NCBI GenBank assembly: GCA_964549105.1
Contig: CAZJTZ010000005.1
Coordinates: 62,001-126,000 of the forward strand
DNA: 64,000 bases
Reading direction: 5' to 3'
Source of the DNA: Hydrogenedens sp964549105
GTDB taxonomy: Bacteria > Hydrogenedentota > Hydrogenedentia > Hydrogenedentales > Hydrogenedentaceae
The position numbers and the translations under genes were made by a program. Below the pieces are notes generated by a model. The model saw nothing but the letters and a program-made list of their open reading frames with translations, was not told where the DNA came from and did no database searches. Shown one piece after another: positions 18,871 through 31,200 of the stretch (positions within the stretch are counted from its first letter, which is position 1; each line of letters opens with the position of its first letter).

Positions 18871-21527
18871 TATTTTCTGTAAATAGTCCCTCGATTAAAA
18901 TTTTCTTGTTCTACTTGTCCTGTTAACGCTTCAGTCCTATCCAAAGTGGGACGATAATTTTTGCGCATATCTGTTTTAGCCTTTATTTTCTTAAAGAAAC
19001 CTGTTTTAAATAGTTCTTGAACATTTACATCCTGGTATTCGGTAACCTTATATTGAGTAACCCGTTCCATATCGCTGGATTCCTTTACAATATGTGGGGT
19101 CACCAGAACTACCATATTTCTCTTTTCTCTTTTTACAGATTTACTACGGAATAAAAAGCCCAACAAAGGAACATCACCCATGACAGGCACCTGAGTCCGA
19201 TTGCGGTCTGCAGTATCCCTGATTAAACCCGCTAGAACCGCAGTAGAACCATCCTTCACAAGAACTTGATTTTTGAATAAGGATTTATTGGTCGTGGGTC
19301 CTAAAATATCAACACTGCCAACGCTCTGACTGGCTCCCGCTACCGAAGATACCTCTATTTCTATCTTCATTAACACATTATCTCCTTCACTAATTTGAGG
19401 GGTAACCGTTAACTTAATACCCACCTCATGACGCTCAACCCGTGTATAACCACCCCATCCATAATCGCTCACTACATCTCCCGTAGATGTTCGTTGCGGA
19501 CTTGCCGTGCTTGAAATAAAGGGCACTTCTTGACCAACCACAATAGAGGCTTCTTCATTATCCACCGTGACTAAACTGGGCTGAGACAACACTTCTAAAT
19601 CTGACACAGTCTCTATCGCCTGCAATAATAGAGGAACAAATGGAATTCTTAATCGTTGAGTCCTACTAATAGGGATAACGATATCATCATATATACCGGT
19701 AGTAAGTCCTCCTCCCGAACCCATTCCTAACACACCCATCATCAAGTTCAGTCGGCTCGGATTTACAATGGAATTTGCTGCATCTGCTGTGTTTTGTAAT
19801 GAACCTACAGCTTGTAAAATATTTGATGTGCTTGTAACTCCAAAGCCTGAATTTCCGCTTATACTTGCTGCATCAACCTTTACACCATAATCGTTGGTAA
19901 GATTTACATCCATGACCACACCATCTACGAGGACTTGCCTTTGAGGTACATCCAGCCTTGCGATAAATGCTTCTAACACCTTGTAATCCTGAGGAGACGC
20001 TACTACAAGCAAGGAATTGGTTTGGTCATATCTTGTAATCTGGACACGCTGTTCAAAAGGTTGAACCTCATCCTGTCCTGAAGAAACCGCAGCAGAAGCC
20101 ATCCCCCCTCCTCCCGGAACCGCACTTCGAGTACCTGTGGTACCTGTTGTTGTTCCCGTAGTTCGTCTCGCAGAACCTGACCCCCCAATAAGGGGCTGTA
20201 ATGCTTGCTCCACTTGTTCCGCATCCGCATTTAATAGTTCGTATATATGCAGATTGTTTGCCTCGTAGGGTGTGGGACAATCTAATCGTTTTATTAAGTC
20301 TCGAACCTTTTCCATCATTCCCTCTGTAGCAACGACTATCAACGCATTCAGTCTTGTATCAGGGACCATACGCAATACTTCCTGGCGTGAACCAATAATC
20401 TGCATGGATGGAGCGCCGGGGACAGAACGCGAAGAAGGTCGAACTACAGGTTGGGGAGCCATAGGAGCACCGGGGGCTCTACCGCCAGTACCCGTAGTCT
20501 TAGTATCAGAAAGCACTTGTTCTATTTGCTGGGATAAGGCTTCAGCCCGCGTATACTCTAACATGAATATTTCCATTTCAGTCTCATTACCTGCTACATC
20601 AATTTCCTGCAAAAATGAAAATATCCGCCGCAAACCATCTGCAGTATCTGTAATAATTAGAGTGTTTGTTGGGGCATAAGCAGAAATACGACAAGATTTA
20701 GAACCCAGCACTTGTAAAGCCGTAGAGACTTCAGAAGCATCTGCATATTTTAAGGTAATAATATGGGTTGCAAATTTATCATACCCTTCCGGAAGTTTTT
20801 CTGTTCCCTTGATTAAGGGCGTTTTTTCTGATTGAACAGCATCTGGAGTAGCAATAATCTTGATTAACTTTCCATCCAATGTTTCTACCATGGAGAACCC
20901 CCGAGAAGACAATATAGATTCGAGAACCTGATATGCCATTTCAGGTGGAATTTTATCGTGGGTAATTACCGTCACCGTAGTAGCACCTATATTGGGGTCA
21001 ACATCAAAATTTCTACCTGTTAGACGAGATATAGCCGTAATTACATCATATAAAGGTGCATCGTGAAAATCGAAAGAAACAGGTTCCGAAGGGGTTTCTC
21101 CTGTCTTAGGTCCCTGTTCAGCCGCAATACCTATTGTCGCCTTTCCCTCATTGCCACCAGTAGAAGCAGGTGTCCTTGGTCCCGGTGGGGTAAGAGGCTG
21201 ACTCCCCCTTCTTACCGTAGGAAAAGAAGGAATCGGACGGGGGGAATTAGGAGGTCTTACTGGCTCGGGCATAGGAGTAGGTGGACGCGACACTTCGGGC
21301 ATCTGAGGAGGCGATTCCGGAAGAGATGGCGCCTCTACAATCTGCGGAGTCTCTATATTTTCCAATGGGGAAGTTTCAGGTGGAACTTGTTCCACATCCT
21401 GCCCATAACTTATAAAAATAGTCATGCAGATAAAGAACAAGAATAAACAGCCTATCTTTTTTACTCGGGAAAAGGCTGTGCTCCTCTGACTAACTATCTC
21501 AAAAAAATATTTCCCTCGTATTCGCAA
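18870..21527 (-). CDS. gspD: T2SS outer-membrane secretin GspD
   Basis: An 885-residue secretin precursor. A basic leader and hydrophobic segment (about 24-42, ending ISYGQD) form the signal peptide. A Pro-rich linker follows at about 50-130 with many PP and PxPP units. Then come the N0 domain (SFDFHDAPLYDVITAISRLT), N1, N2 (interrupted by Gly/Pro/Ala-rich loops) and N3. The secretin beta-barrel domain at about 600-810 includes VLSQPSLVTVDNEEASIVVG and GDVPLLGFLFRS. No convincing lipobox was seen. It forms the outer-membrane gate. It follows gspC by 50 bp and overlaps gspE. The Pro-rich segment before N0 is unusual and may span peptidoglycan. Confidence 0.93.
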   Translation of the reverse strand: MRIRGKYFFEIVSQRSTAFSRVKKIGCLFLFFICMTIFISYGQDVEQVPPETSPLENIETPQIVEAPSLPESPPQMPEVSRPPTPMPEPVRPPNSPRPIPSFPTVRRGSQPLTPPGPRTPASTGGNEGKATIGIAAEQGPKTGETPSEPVSFDFHDAPLYDVITAISRLTGRNFDVDPNIGATTVTVITHDKIPPEMAYQVLESILSSRGFSMVETLDGKLIKIIATPDAVQSEKTPLIKGTEKLPEGYDKFATHIITLKYADASEVSTALQVLGSKSCRISAYAPTNTLIITDTADGLRRIFSFLQEIDVAGNETEMEIFMLEYTRAEALSQQIEQVLSDTKTTGTGGRAPGAPMAPQPVVRPSSRSVPGAPSMQIIGSRQEVLRMVPDTRLNALIVVATEGMMEKVRDLIKRLDCPTPYEANNLHIYELLNADAEQVEQALQPLIGGSGSARRTTGTTTGTTGTRSAVPGGGGMASAAVSSGQDEVQPFEQRVQITRYDQTNSLLVVASPQDYKVLEAFIARLDVPQRQVLVDGVVMDVNLTNDYGVKVDAASISGNSGFGVTSTSNILQAVGSLQNTADAANSIVNPSRLNLMMGVLGMGSGGGLTTGIYDDIVIPISRTQRLRIPFVPLLLQAIETVSDLEVLSQPSLVTVDNEEASIVVGQEVPFISSTASPQRTSTGDVVSDYGWGGYTRVERHEVGIKLTVTPQISEGDNVLMKIEIEVSSVAGASQSVGSVDILGPTTNKSLFKNQVLVKDGSTAVLAGLIRDTADRNRTQVPVMGDVPLLGFLFRSKSVKREKRNMVVLVTPHIVKESSDMERVTQYKVTEYQDVNVQELFKTGFFKKIKAKTDMRKNYRPTLDRTEALTGQVEQENFNRGTIYRK

Positions 21528-21577
21528 GTTTCACCTCCTGAAATAATATTTATTTTTTATTATTAATTCTATATTAC

Positions 21578-22546
21578 TTAATCGTGTATTTTATAGGTTA
21601 TTTCCATTGGGTTTCCATTCCTAAGAATTGAGACTTTAACTGCGGGTAGTGTTATGTCACTATATTTTTTTATTAAATCATTTATCTTCTCTTCACTATC
21701 AATAGCCTCATCATTCACTGCGGTTAATACATCTCCATCCTTGAATCCTAATTTTCCTGCAAGAGGAATCTCACCGATATTTTTAGCGGTAATACCAACG
21801 ACTTTACCTTCCGCATCCTTATATACTTCAGGCTTGACTCGAGTAGCTAAATCTGCATAACTCGCAATAAAATCTTGAACAATTTCATCTCTATTTAATT
21901 CCATCTGCTTATATTTTGGTTCTGGTGATGATGAAGTCGTCTTTTCCTTTTCACTCTGGGTCGTTTTTTCATCCGCTTTTGCAGCCAACAATTCTAATGA
22001 CTTATCTTCTATCTTTAATCGCTCTTTTTTGGGGGGATTAGATTTTTTATTTAATAAAATTACTTCCTTAGGATAGACCTCCTCTAAAAATACCTGGTCA
22101 GTAACCTCCTGACCAATAGCAAATGCAGCCGTTATCCTTTTATCAGAATTTTCAATAAAAGCACAGGCAAATCGGTCTTTAGGTGACAATGCTATAGTCC
22201 CTATTAATTTTAAGTTTAACTGAGTATCTTCAAGAGTATCATCTGGAGGAGGCTCTTTAATCTCTTCTTGTTTTTTTTGGACATCTTCTTCAGTCCATTT
22301 CCCTGCACTACCGAACAATCCCGAGTTTAATATTTTATCAAATAGACTCTTCGCATCAACATTTATTAACTCGTTAGGCGTGGATTTTTCTCCAATAATT
22401 TGTTCACTCACTTTATTCTCTATTTTTTTAGTAGGCTCGTAAGTATATATCGTATAAAAGAAAAAACCGAGGGCAAGAACAATCGCTATAGTCAATATTA
22501 TATGAATTAGAAAAAAAAGTCTTTTAATTTCCAATATGCGAACCAT
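21578..22546 (-). CDS. gspC: T2SS inner-membrane coupler GspC
   Basis: A 322-residue GspC. There is one N-terminal transmembrane helix (about 12-32), then a homology region (about 65-170; LKLIGTIALSPKDRFACAFIEN is the typical GspC HR strand), a Lys/Ser-rich linker and a C-terminal PDZ domain (about 235-322; IPLAGKLGFKDGDVLTAVND). GspC couples the secretin to the inner-membrane platform, and its PDZ domain contributes to substrate selection in known systems. AAAGGA precedes the ATG. It heads the T2SS operon, 210 bp downstream of the metalloprotease gene on the same strand. Confidence 0.88.
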   Translation of the reverse strand: MVRILEIKRLFFLIHIILTIAIVLALGFFFYTIYTYEPTKKIENKVSEQIIGEKSTPNELINVDAKSLFDKILNSGLFGSAGKWTEEDVQKKQEEIKEPPPDDTLEDTQLNLKLIGTIALSPKDRFACAFIENSDKRITAAFAIGQEVTDQVFLEEVYPKEVILLNKKSNPPKKERLKIEDKSLELLAAKADEKTTQSEKEKTTSSSPEPKYKQMELNRDEIVQDFIASYADLATRVKPEVYKDAEGKVVGITAKNIGEIPLAGKLGFKDGDVLTAVNDEAIDSEEKINDLIKKYSDITLPAVKVSILRNGNPMEITYKIHD

Positions 22547-22756
22547 ATTGTCCTTTCATTGCAAAAAACTCCTTACTACAAGTTGTTATTTGAACGGAAT
22601 TTACCTATTGTTAGTTGACGGAACTCTAATGAAAGACATGCCATAAGTTTAAACGAAACACCCCCTCTTTCGCAAAGTCATAGAGAGAGAAAAATTTAAA
22701 ACCATCCCTTACATAGTTGGTATAACAATATATAATTGATGAAATATCCCCATTTT

Positions 22757-25216
22757 TTACTTTTTACGGCTAGCCAATTCTCTAAGATACTGAATGTAAT
22801 TTTCAAGAGGTATCAACTCATTAGAAGGAATATTGTTTTGTATGGATGATTTTGATGTTATCGCTTTCTTGTCATTAGTATAAAAAATATTGTCATATTC
22901 GGTATAAGGTTTTATATACTTTTTCCCCGTGGCTGTATCTTCTGTTATTAGAGTTACACTCCTTGTTCCCGCATATAAGGTATATTTTCCACTTTTGGGA
23001 AGTTGTCTCAGATATAGAATGGTTTTATCACCAACCTTAAATTCGGGCATCTCGGAACACACCATCGCATATCCATTGACTCTGCCTCCGGGAATAGTAA
23101 AGACTACAGAACTGTTTTCGTTAAAGGAGCCTTTAATTGCTTCGTCAACCTTAAATTCAATATCTGTATATATTCGCATATTTTCTGTCATATAACTATT
23201 GGTTGCTACTACCTCTCCACTTATTGCAGCATCAGACAGACTTATTAAATCTTCTGTAGTCAAAAAGGCAATTCTGGCGTCTGCATTGGATATTGTTAAG
23301 AAAAACAAACATGAAAAAATTAATAAAGACATTGTCGTCTTTGCTTTTGTTCGTGTAACCCTCATTTTTTTCGTTTTCCTCCATAACAAAATAATCATAA
23401 GCATACCCAAAAGATATTTCCAAAGGTAATTTTTAAATAACCAGACAAAACTATATACTGTATTAGCAAACAAATACCGTATAAGTTCCGATTTTAGAAT
23501 AGTTTTTGAAATCAACGGGGCAAAGGTATAATATATATCAACACAAGCCACACCTATTTTTGAATTCATTAGGTAACTGTCTCGAAAATCCCTTAAATCT
23601 CGTAATAATGAAATAGAGCCTAATGTCCCTCCCGTTCCCGTAGTGGTTGTCGTATCTGTTCCAGTTCCTGTAGGCACTTCAATAATATTCATAGGACAAA
23701 CATCGTTCGGGTCTCCAAACATAGGTTTTAAATTTGTCCTCATCTGAGAAAGGGTCTTATCTGTCTCGGAACTTACTACAGTATTTTTTGTAAAACTCCA
23801 TACTAAAGAGGTTCCTGCATCTTTGTTGCTTACATCTAAAATATTTTCAACTTCATGAAAGACTTCTGATATAAACGAGGTCTGATAATCCGTATCTGCA
23901 CGGGTTGTAGATGAATAACTATTGGGTCCTTGGATATTATCTATATCTGAAGGAACTATTCCCTGAGGAGACTGTCGTTCAAATCCCGTGCCATTCAGAG
24001 GACTTAAACTTAATGTATAAGAGGGAGCAAACAATTCCCCCTCTTTCCCTGGCACTTCCATTGTTTTCCAGAGTCCAATTAAGTTAAACTTTCCTTGAAG
24101 TTGCTTGTTGATAAGAGGTTCATACAAACCCACCAAAGTACTAAATAAAGGAACATGAGGGGTACTTGCATTGTTGTCTACATCTGCCCATGCAACCACA
24201 TGACCTCCAGGTAAAGGGATGGAAGGGATACCTGAACCACGACGCGTTTTGCTTCTTGCCTCATGGGATATATCAAAGAAATTTTCTTGTGCACCCCGTG
24301 GATACAACCATGAAATACCTGATATATCATCTGGCGCTAAATCTTTCCCCCCATCTTCTCTTTCCCCATTTGGCAACTCTACTTCAAAATAGATAGGAAA
24401 CATTGTGGGTGTTGCACCCACATATTGCGCAATTCCATTGGGCATGGTCATCCAGACAACCGGACTCTCAATTAGATAAGAAGGAATTTCATCTTCCTGA
24501 TTTAAATAGACTGCTCTCAAATTATTTAGTGGAGTATGGTCTAATCCGAGAAAATGCCCAAGTTCATGAACCAGTGTCCCCTTTAAATCGGCTAAAGGCA
24601 CATCTGAGGTTTCACCATTACCCCTATGAGCAGCCGCCGATACAACGATATCACGGTCAATAATCGTACCTGCCGAAATCGTAACCATTTGACCATTATA
24701 CTCGTATAATGTGTCTGAAACAGTAAACAGAGTCAAAGTAACTCCTAATATCCCTCCTCCAACATCCACTGTCTCAATATCTGGTTCCACATTCTCTCCA
24801 GTATCATCTGCTTCCGTTACATACATGGAAATTGTTGGTAGGGCATCTGGCGTGGTCAGAGATATAGGGTCTTGATAATACCCGGCTATACGGAAACAGG
24901 CATAAGAAGTGGGAACACTTTCCCAAACTTTTAATGCTTCTTTGATTTCCGTTATCTCGTCCTCTGTAAAGCCTCTTTTCCCCTCTTCGATATAAATACC
25001 CACCCCTTCTCCTGTGGTTATATTTCCATCATTGTTGGTATCGAACTCATAGAAGGGCCATCGTGCTAATCGGAGCACATTAAACGCATCATATCCCCCG
25101 GCAGGAAAAAACGCATAACTTCCACAACAAAAGAAAATTAAAAACGCTAATAAATAAAGAATTACTATTTTTTTTCTCACGGCACGAACTCCTTTCTTTC
25201 GTCCGGAATTATCCAT
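22757..25216 (-). CDS. Secreted matrixin-type (M10-like) metalloprotease with membrane hairpin and C-terminal domain
   Basis: An 819-residue protein. A signal peptide lies at about 14-34 (IVILYLLAFLIFFCCGSYA). The zinc site is HELGHFLGLDH at about 214-224, the HExxHxxGxxH motif of matrixins, with a downstream MTMPNG that can serve as the Met-turn. A calcium-loop-like DTNNDGNITTGEG precedes the catalytic domain. Thr/Gly-rich TGTGTDTTTTTGTGGT separates the catalytic part from a first transmembrane helix (about 590-613), a basic loop (KTKKMRVTRTKAK) and a second hydrophobic segment (about 629-647) ending in NADA. A last beta-rich domain follows. The tail after NADA looks like a separately exported module. 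It lies between the giant protein gene and gspC, suggesting export with that system. Confidence 0.75.
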   Translation of the reverse strand: MDNSGRKKGVRAVRKKIVILYLLAFLIFFCCGSYAFFPAGGYDAFNVLRLARWPFYEFDTNNDGNITTGEGVGIYIEEGKRGFTEDEITEIKEALKVWESVPTSYACFRIAGYYQDPISLTTPDALPTISMYVTEADDTGENVEPDIETVDVGGGILGVTLTLFTVSDTLYEYNGQMVTISAGTIIDRDIVVSAAAHRGNGETSDVPLADLKGTLVHELGHFLGLDHTPLNNLRAVYLNQEDEIPSYLIESPVVWMTMPNGIAQYVGATPTMFPIYFEVELPNGEREDGGKDLAPDDISGISWLYPRGAQENFFDISHEARSKTRRGSGIPSIPLPGGHVVAWADVDNNASTPHVPLFSTLVGLYEPLINKQLQGKFNLIGLWKTMEVPGKEGELFAPSYTLSLSPLNGTGFERQSPQGIVPSDIDNIQGPNSYSSTTRADTDYQTSFISEVFHEVENILDVSNKDAGTSLVWSFTKNTVVSSETDKTLSQMRTNLKPMFGDPNDVCPMNIIEVPTGTGTDTTTTTGTGGTLGSISLLRDLRDFRDSYLMNSKIGVACVDIYYTFAPLISKTILKSELIRYLFANTVYSFVWLFKNYLWKYLLGMLMIILLWRKTKKMRVTRTKAKTTMSLLIFSCLFFLTISNADARIAFLTTEDLISLSDAAISGEVVATNSYMTENMRIYTDIEFKVDEAIKGSFNENSSVVFTIPGGRVNGYAMVCSEMPEFKVGDKTILYLRQLPKSGKYTLYAGTRSVTLITEDTATGKKYIKPYTEYDNIFYTNDKKAITSKSSIQNNIPSNELIPLENYIQYLRELASRKK

Positions 25217-25239
25217 ATCTGACTTCTTATCATATCAAT

Positions 25240-28200
25240 TTAATCTCCAAATGTTTTTTGCTTCTTGTGCGTTAAAGTAAGTATCCACAAAACAGCAGCC
25301 ATCAGGCTTATATCAAAGACATAGGTCAAAAAGCCTCTTTGTTGAGATTCCTGAACACTACCACATAAAAACAATAGAGAACTCTTTTTAGGCTTCTGGG
25401 CATCATTTACATATTCAAATCCATTAACAAGTGTGTTTTCTGTCCCCTGGTCTAAGTTTTTCACTGTTACATTTAATGGTCCTACCATCGGAATACCTCC
25501 TAATGGGAAGGTAATCATAATCATAGTTCCATCTGCCGAGACAGATTGCACTGGCATTATGGTATCTCCAAAGTAAACAGATACATTCCCAAGAGGTGAG
25601 AAATTAGCACCTGAAATTGTTACTGGGAATTCTTTTGAAGTCCCCTTATTGGGATTAACTGAATTAATCACGGGCATTTTACCCACTGGTTTTGAGGTAA
25701 GTTTTAATAAATCTGTCCGAGAGGCTTCATTACCAGTATTCGTATTCCGCACCAATAATACTACCGGCTCGATAGGCACAACCCCAGGCATTGTGCTTAC
25801 TGCTACTGTAATTGCGGTATCTGTCACCTGAACAATTCTAACTTGATAACCAGAGATACGAACTATGGGATTCGTGCCAAAGTTTCTCCCATATATTACT
25901 AAAGTAACTTCTTGTCCCTCAAGCGTTTGAACAGGCAATTCAGATATAGATGTAGAATCAATTACCAATGAAGTTGGGCTCAGAGAACTCTTATTAGAAG
26001 TAATTACGCCCGCTCTCCTTTTCTTTGTGCAATGAGAACGAAGCCAATTAACTCCTGAATTATCTGATTTTACACCTGCACGCTTACCATCCATATAGTA
26101 ATGAAGTGGTGGATTCTTGAAATAGGTAATAAATCCAAGTCCCCTTGTACTCCATGGAAATTCACGGAATTTGACAAAATCATTCCGCTGTTCGCCAGAC
26201 AAACGAGCCCAGGTATCTGGGTCGGGTTCTGTTGGGGTATTGGGTCCCCAATTGACTATTCCAATCCTGAAATTCACTCCTGTCTTCATTTTATCAGAAG
26301 CCCGTAAAACTACAAAGAAATCAGGACCATAAAACAGGTCTTTATTGTTACTTCCGAATGAGGTAGGAATCCATTGTCTATTTCTCGGTTGCTGTTCCCG
26401 TGAAATGGGCACATTATCTGTCCCCGGGCTGGAGAACACAAATTTTACCTGAGTTGCTTCACCTGTTTGCCCGATGTAAATGGGAGCAGTATCTAATGAT
26501 ATGGGTATATCTACATCCACATCAAACAAGCCATTCCTATTTCTCGAGTCAGTGTCATTATCTCGATATAAAGCAATTCCACTAATTTGTGGGTCTATAT
26601 TAAGAGGTAACAAATCATTCAAGGGGTTGAAATTTGAATCTGTCCCTTCATCATAAAATTCTAAAGTTACCTCTTCTAAGAAACTTGGATTTCGTTCAAT
26701 CCGCCATGAGCCATTACGAGGGGTCCCACTTAACAAAGAGACCTGATTCGCCGTATTACCTATAATTTCATACGACTCAAAGGCTGAATCAATCAAGAAA
26801 TCTCCTATAAGTGAATTGGGTTCAAGGGTAACACCTGATACTGTAAATGCTTTTTCAGAACCTACTCCATTTGTCCCTTGATATATACTATCTTCAGGTC
26901 TATTAGTAGAAATATCAAAGCCCATAACAGGGAGTGAAGGTCCGCCCGGGATAATTCCTTGCTGCTGACTTGTAAAGTCATATATCTGCACAGGCACATT
27001 CAATTCGAGCATATCATGCCCATAGAAATCCTGAACAGGGTCTTCTTCTGGACTGGATTTTATGTATGCCGTCGAACTGGTATTTATTTGCGGGAAGAAC
27101 TGAATCCCTGCCTTTTTATCTGAATCACTTCTCGCAGGTAAAGTTGCCGGTACAACAGCACGGAAAGACTGAAATCGTTTGCCTTTCTCGTTCATTCGAA
27201 CTGATATAAACAAATCATCGCCAGGATTATTTCCCGTTCCTACCGTTAACTGTTTTTCTAATGATTGATTTTGATTGTTTTTTTCCAATTGCTTGGATTT
27301 ATCTTCTGTCAGACTCTTTTCAACAAATGATTCACTTAAATCAATATTCCCACACTCTATTCCAATCATTTCAAAAGGATAAGACATAAAGTCATCTGTA
27401 GGCAGAATCCACTTTTGTTTAGGATATAGAGTAAGGACCCAGGCATAATCACTCTGGTCAACCAAACCATCTCCATTCATATCATCAGGATTGCCATCGC
27501 CATCAACATCAATTGGCTCAGGGCGCGAACCCCATTGTAAATTGTTAAGAGGTATAGGTTTATCACCAATACTTGGCATGGGCAAATCCCAATAAGTAGA
27601 TAAAAGTTTTGGCTCAAAGAAAATACCATTTTTATCGGCATCTTCCCAGAGTAATACACCCGAGCCATAACTCTTTCCATCAGGGTCTAAAGGCATAAAT
27701 ATATCAGGTGTAAATCCAGGACCCCAGAATGCAACAACTATTTTAGCCACCGACGGAGGTTCCTGTCCTTCATTATTTACTACATAATCACCCGAACCCA
27801 CCAGGTTAATACCTAACAATGCCGTATGTTCAGAATTTATATCCGTTTTCTGTGTAAGCAATCTTGCTCGATTGAACTCTGGAGTCCACTGGCTTACACG
27901 CGGATATTCGTTGGGTCCAATATTCCGGGACCATGTAGTATAATCAGGTAGTGTAGGTTGGTCTAATGGATTAACATAAGCAGATGAACGCGAATCGGGG
28001 CCTAAAGCAGAGACATGGTCAAACGGAACTGTCTCAAAAGCACATTGCCCACGACTATGTGTATAATCATAACTCACAGAAAGAGAAGAAGTATCTGTTA
28101 TAGGATAAGAAAAGCCACCAAATTCTCTCCATCTTGTCACACCGACAGAATGTCTATTCAAAAATTGGTCTCTTATCTTTCCATCAGGGTCCATCCATTT

Positions 28201-31200
28201 ATCAAAGTCTTTAGGATAGTCAATAAGCCCCGCAGTATAGCCCAAACAATTTCCTCTATTTGCTGAACCTGAACCAAAGAAAATATCAGACTCAAAATTG
28301 TATGAAGAATCTGATACATAAGTCAGGACAAGGTCATGCACATCTATACCTACCTTTATAGGTTTCGTAGATTTGTCATTTACTGTTCTTTGATTCCACC
28401 AGGGTTCTTGTTCGCCCCATCTTGGGTCAGACTGCCATGGAGGACCTCCTCCGTCTAAAAGGCCGCCCAAAGGTGGTATCTGTGAATCAACATAGATTCC
28501 TCCTGTCGGTTTTCCATTATTGTCAACCCGTCTTGGTTCAATGAATACACGGAAATCAGCACCCATCATAATGCCATTACCATCAGGAACAGTTTGAGAG
28601 ACATCTTTAAACCCACTATCTGTCCTAACTACCACAAAGTAGTCAGGCGAACATTCACTTTCTGTGGGGAAATTTCCATAATTATCCGGAACAGGTTCCA
28701 CATGACCACTTACATCACTATTATTAGTTGAAGAAACCCATCTTCTTCGTCCGTAGAAGAAACGCAAATTAATCTTCCACCACGGGTCTCCGCCACCGGG
28801 TGGGAAGGGTATATATTCCCAATTTAATAGCTGCCCGGTAGGAAGCACAACCCCTTCTTCCAAACTTACCCCGATAACACTTTCCGGTAACATGGGATAG
28901 TCCCCATTTATTTGTATTCCCTGACCATTTGCAAGTGGAGTAGGTGGGTCAAATTTCCCATTATTATTTGTATCGTGCCAAACCCAAACACCATTAAATA
29001 TAATATCCTGGAATAAAACCTGGTCACTATTAATTAATAAACTGTTTATCTGTGTTGATGATTTATCTAATGCCTCTCTTGGGTCAAAACCGCCATTACC
29101 CGGAGGTCCATAAGGGTCTGCACCAATATCTGTAAATACCACATTTACTTCACGAAGTTGAGGCCAGATTTTTTTCTCCATTGTAATTCGAGGACCTACT
29201 AATGGGTCATAAGCATCTGCATGAACGGACTTTGTTGAATGAACATTAATCCCAATCACAGATTTCCATGTGTCCATAGTAAGTAATCTTCGGAACGACA
29301 ACAATTCTCCTGCATACATATATAATAACTGGTCAACTTTTGACCACATGGGTCGGGTATGTTCTACCAGAGGTGTGTATAACCGTGTAGGATAATTCCA
29401 CGCATCGAAAGCCCATTGATGCCACTCATCAGGGCTATTACTATTTATACCGTTCAAATCCCAAACTGTAAAACTTGCTGAATATCCAGCATCAGAAATC
29501 AACTCTCCAGGGTCATCTGCATCATAAAAACCCGGGTCATATTCGTCAATGGGGTCTCCATCTGCATTTCTGGGAAACACACCATTTAATTTAACCATTT
29601 CTGCTCTAAGCACATCACATGCCATCGTCAACTGACTACGCCATGTAGCCGAAGTCCTGACAGCAACAATATAAGAATTTCCATCGAATCCATTATCTTG
29701 TGTTGGTCCTGCGGGGACAGGATAATCAGGTTTCTCTGCTGTTCCACTACCTAAAAAGTTCATACGATATGTAACACCACTTGCCGAAAATGGATTCTGC
29801 GTAATAACCTGTGCCAGAGGTGTTCCGTCAGAACTCCATTTAAATAACAAATCATCATAATACGGGTCTAACTGATTATTGTATTCATCTTTGCCTTTTG
29901 CATAATTCTCTTTGAACAAAGCAAACTCTAATAAATCCGTAATATCTGGTCCTGCCTGATTGCCATACCCTAATTCTGAAGCCTTTCTCTTATCTGCTCG
30001 AATTCTATAGATTAATGACTTTAAAATTCGAGGTGCTGGATTTTCAGGGTCATATCCCATAGTAAAATTAAACAAAGGTACCCAATCAGTTAAAGGTAGT
30101 AGGGCTTCTTTGTCTTTGATTATGGACTGCACAGAGAAGGAAGCATTGGGTTCTTCCTCAGTTGTTCCTTCCGTAGTGCCTTCGGTGGTTCCTTCACCTT
30201 CACCTCCTACGGGAGCACAACCAATACAGGGTCCAACCGTTATGTAATTCGGAATGAGGTAACATAATTTCATTGTTTCATTTGTATTAACATTTTTGAA
30301 AGTAACTTCCAAAGTTACGGAATAAAAGCCTTCCTTGGTATACCGATGTATCGGATTTTGCAAGGTTGATTCTATTGCAGGCAAATTATCACCGAAAGAC
30401 CAGGACCATGCTACGGGCTTCCAGATATCCGTGCCAACAGACATATCCCTAAACTGAATGTCCAAACCCGGGTCTCTTTCACCTGTTGAATCTGGCGTTA
30501 TATAACCCGATATGGGTTGAGCAGAGAAACTCACGAACGGTGCTTCTACTATCTCTATGTAATCTCTTTTAATTTTTGACGCTTTTAAACCGTTCTTATC
30601 TGTAATCCCAACACTAACAGTATAAGAACCTGCCTGTGCGTAGACATGTGTCGGATTCCTATCTGTAGACTGCGTTCCATCACCAAAATCCCAACTTACA
30701 GTAGATACCGTTATTCCACTTCCTGGCAACAGGGTAAATTTAATCTGCCCGCCAGGAACATTTCTTTGCCTGTCTACAGAAAAATCAACTGTGGGCACTT
30801 GCAATGCGACAATATTCTTTGTCCTACCTGAAGCCACAGGATTTGTCCGCATCCAGTTCAAGCCTAATCGGTCATCCTGTGTCTGGCTTACATCTGGTTC
30901 TGCTCGGGCTGTCCATTTGCGAAGCCTATCGTTATAAGCCCAGTATCTATATGTCAATGGTTCTTTAAAGAAAGAGATAAATCCTAATGCTCGATTACCC
31001 CATGGAAATTCAGAATACAAATAGAATAACCCATCAGAAAGGTCTCCTGAACCAGGATATATACGAATAAAATTATCCGGGTCAGGTTCAGTAGGAGTAT
31101 CTCCACCGAAGGAGACAATTGCTGCCTGGAAGGCATCTCCCGGACTTATTGCTGAGGATGTCCTTATCACGACAAAGAAATCCGGACCATACCCGTTTTC

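Noticed and set aside
21440..21460. Lipobox in the GspD leader (Cys after Ile-Gly)
   Set aside because: The Cys follows Lys-Lys-Ile-Gly at the start of the hydrophobic stretch and not at its end, so it cannot be a lipoprotein cleavage site.
30130..30210. Short tandem repeat that could suggest a CRISPR-like or satellite array
   Set aside because: The repeat codes for the EGTTEGTTE linker inside the giant protein, with three-base-multiple units and no spacers. It is a coding linker.
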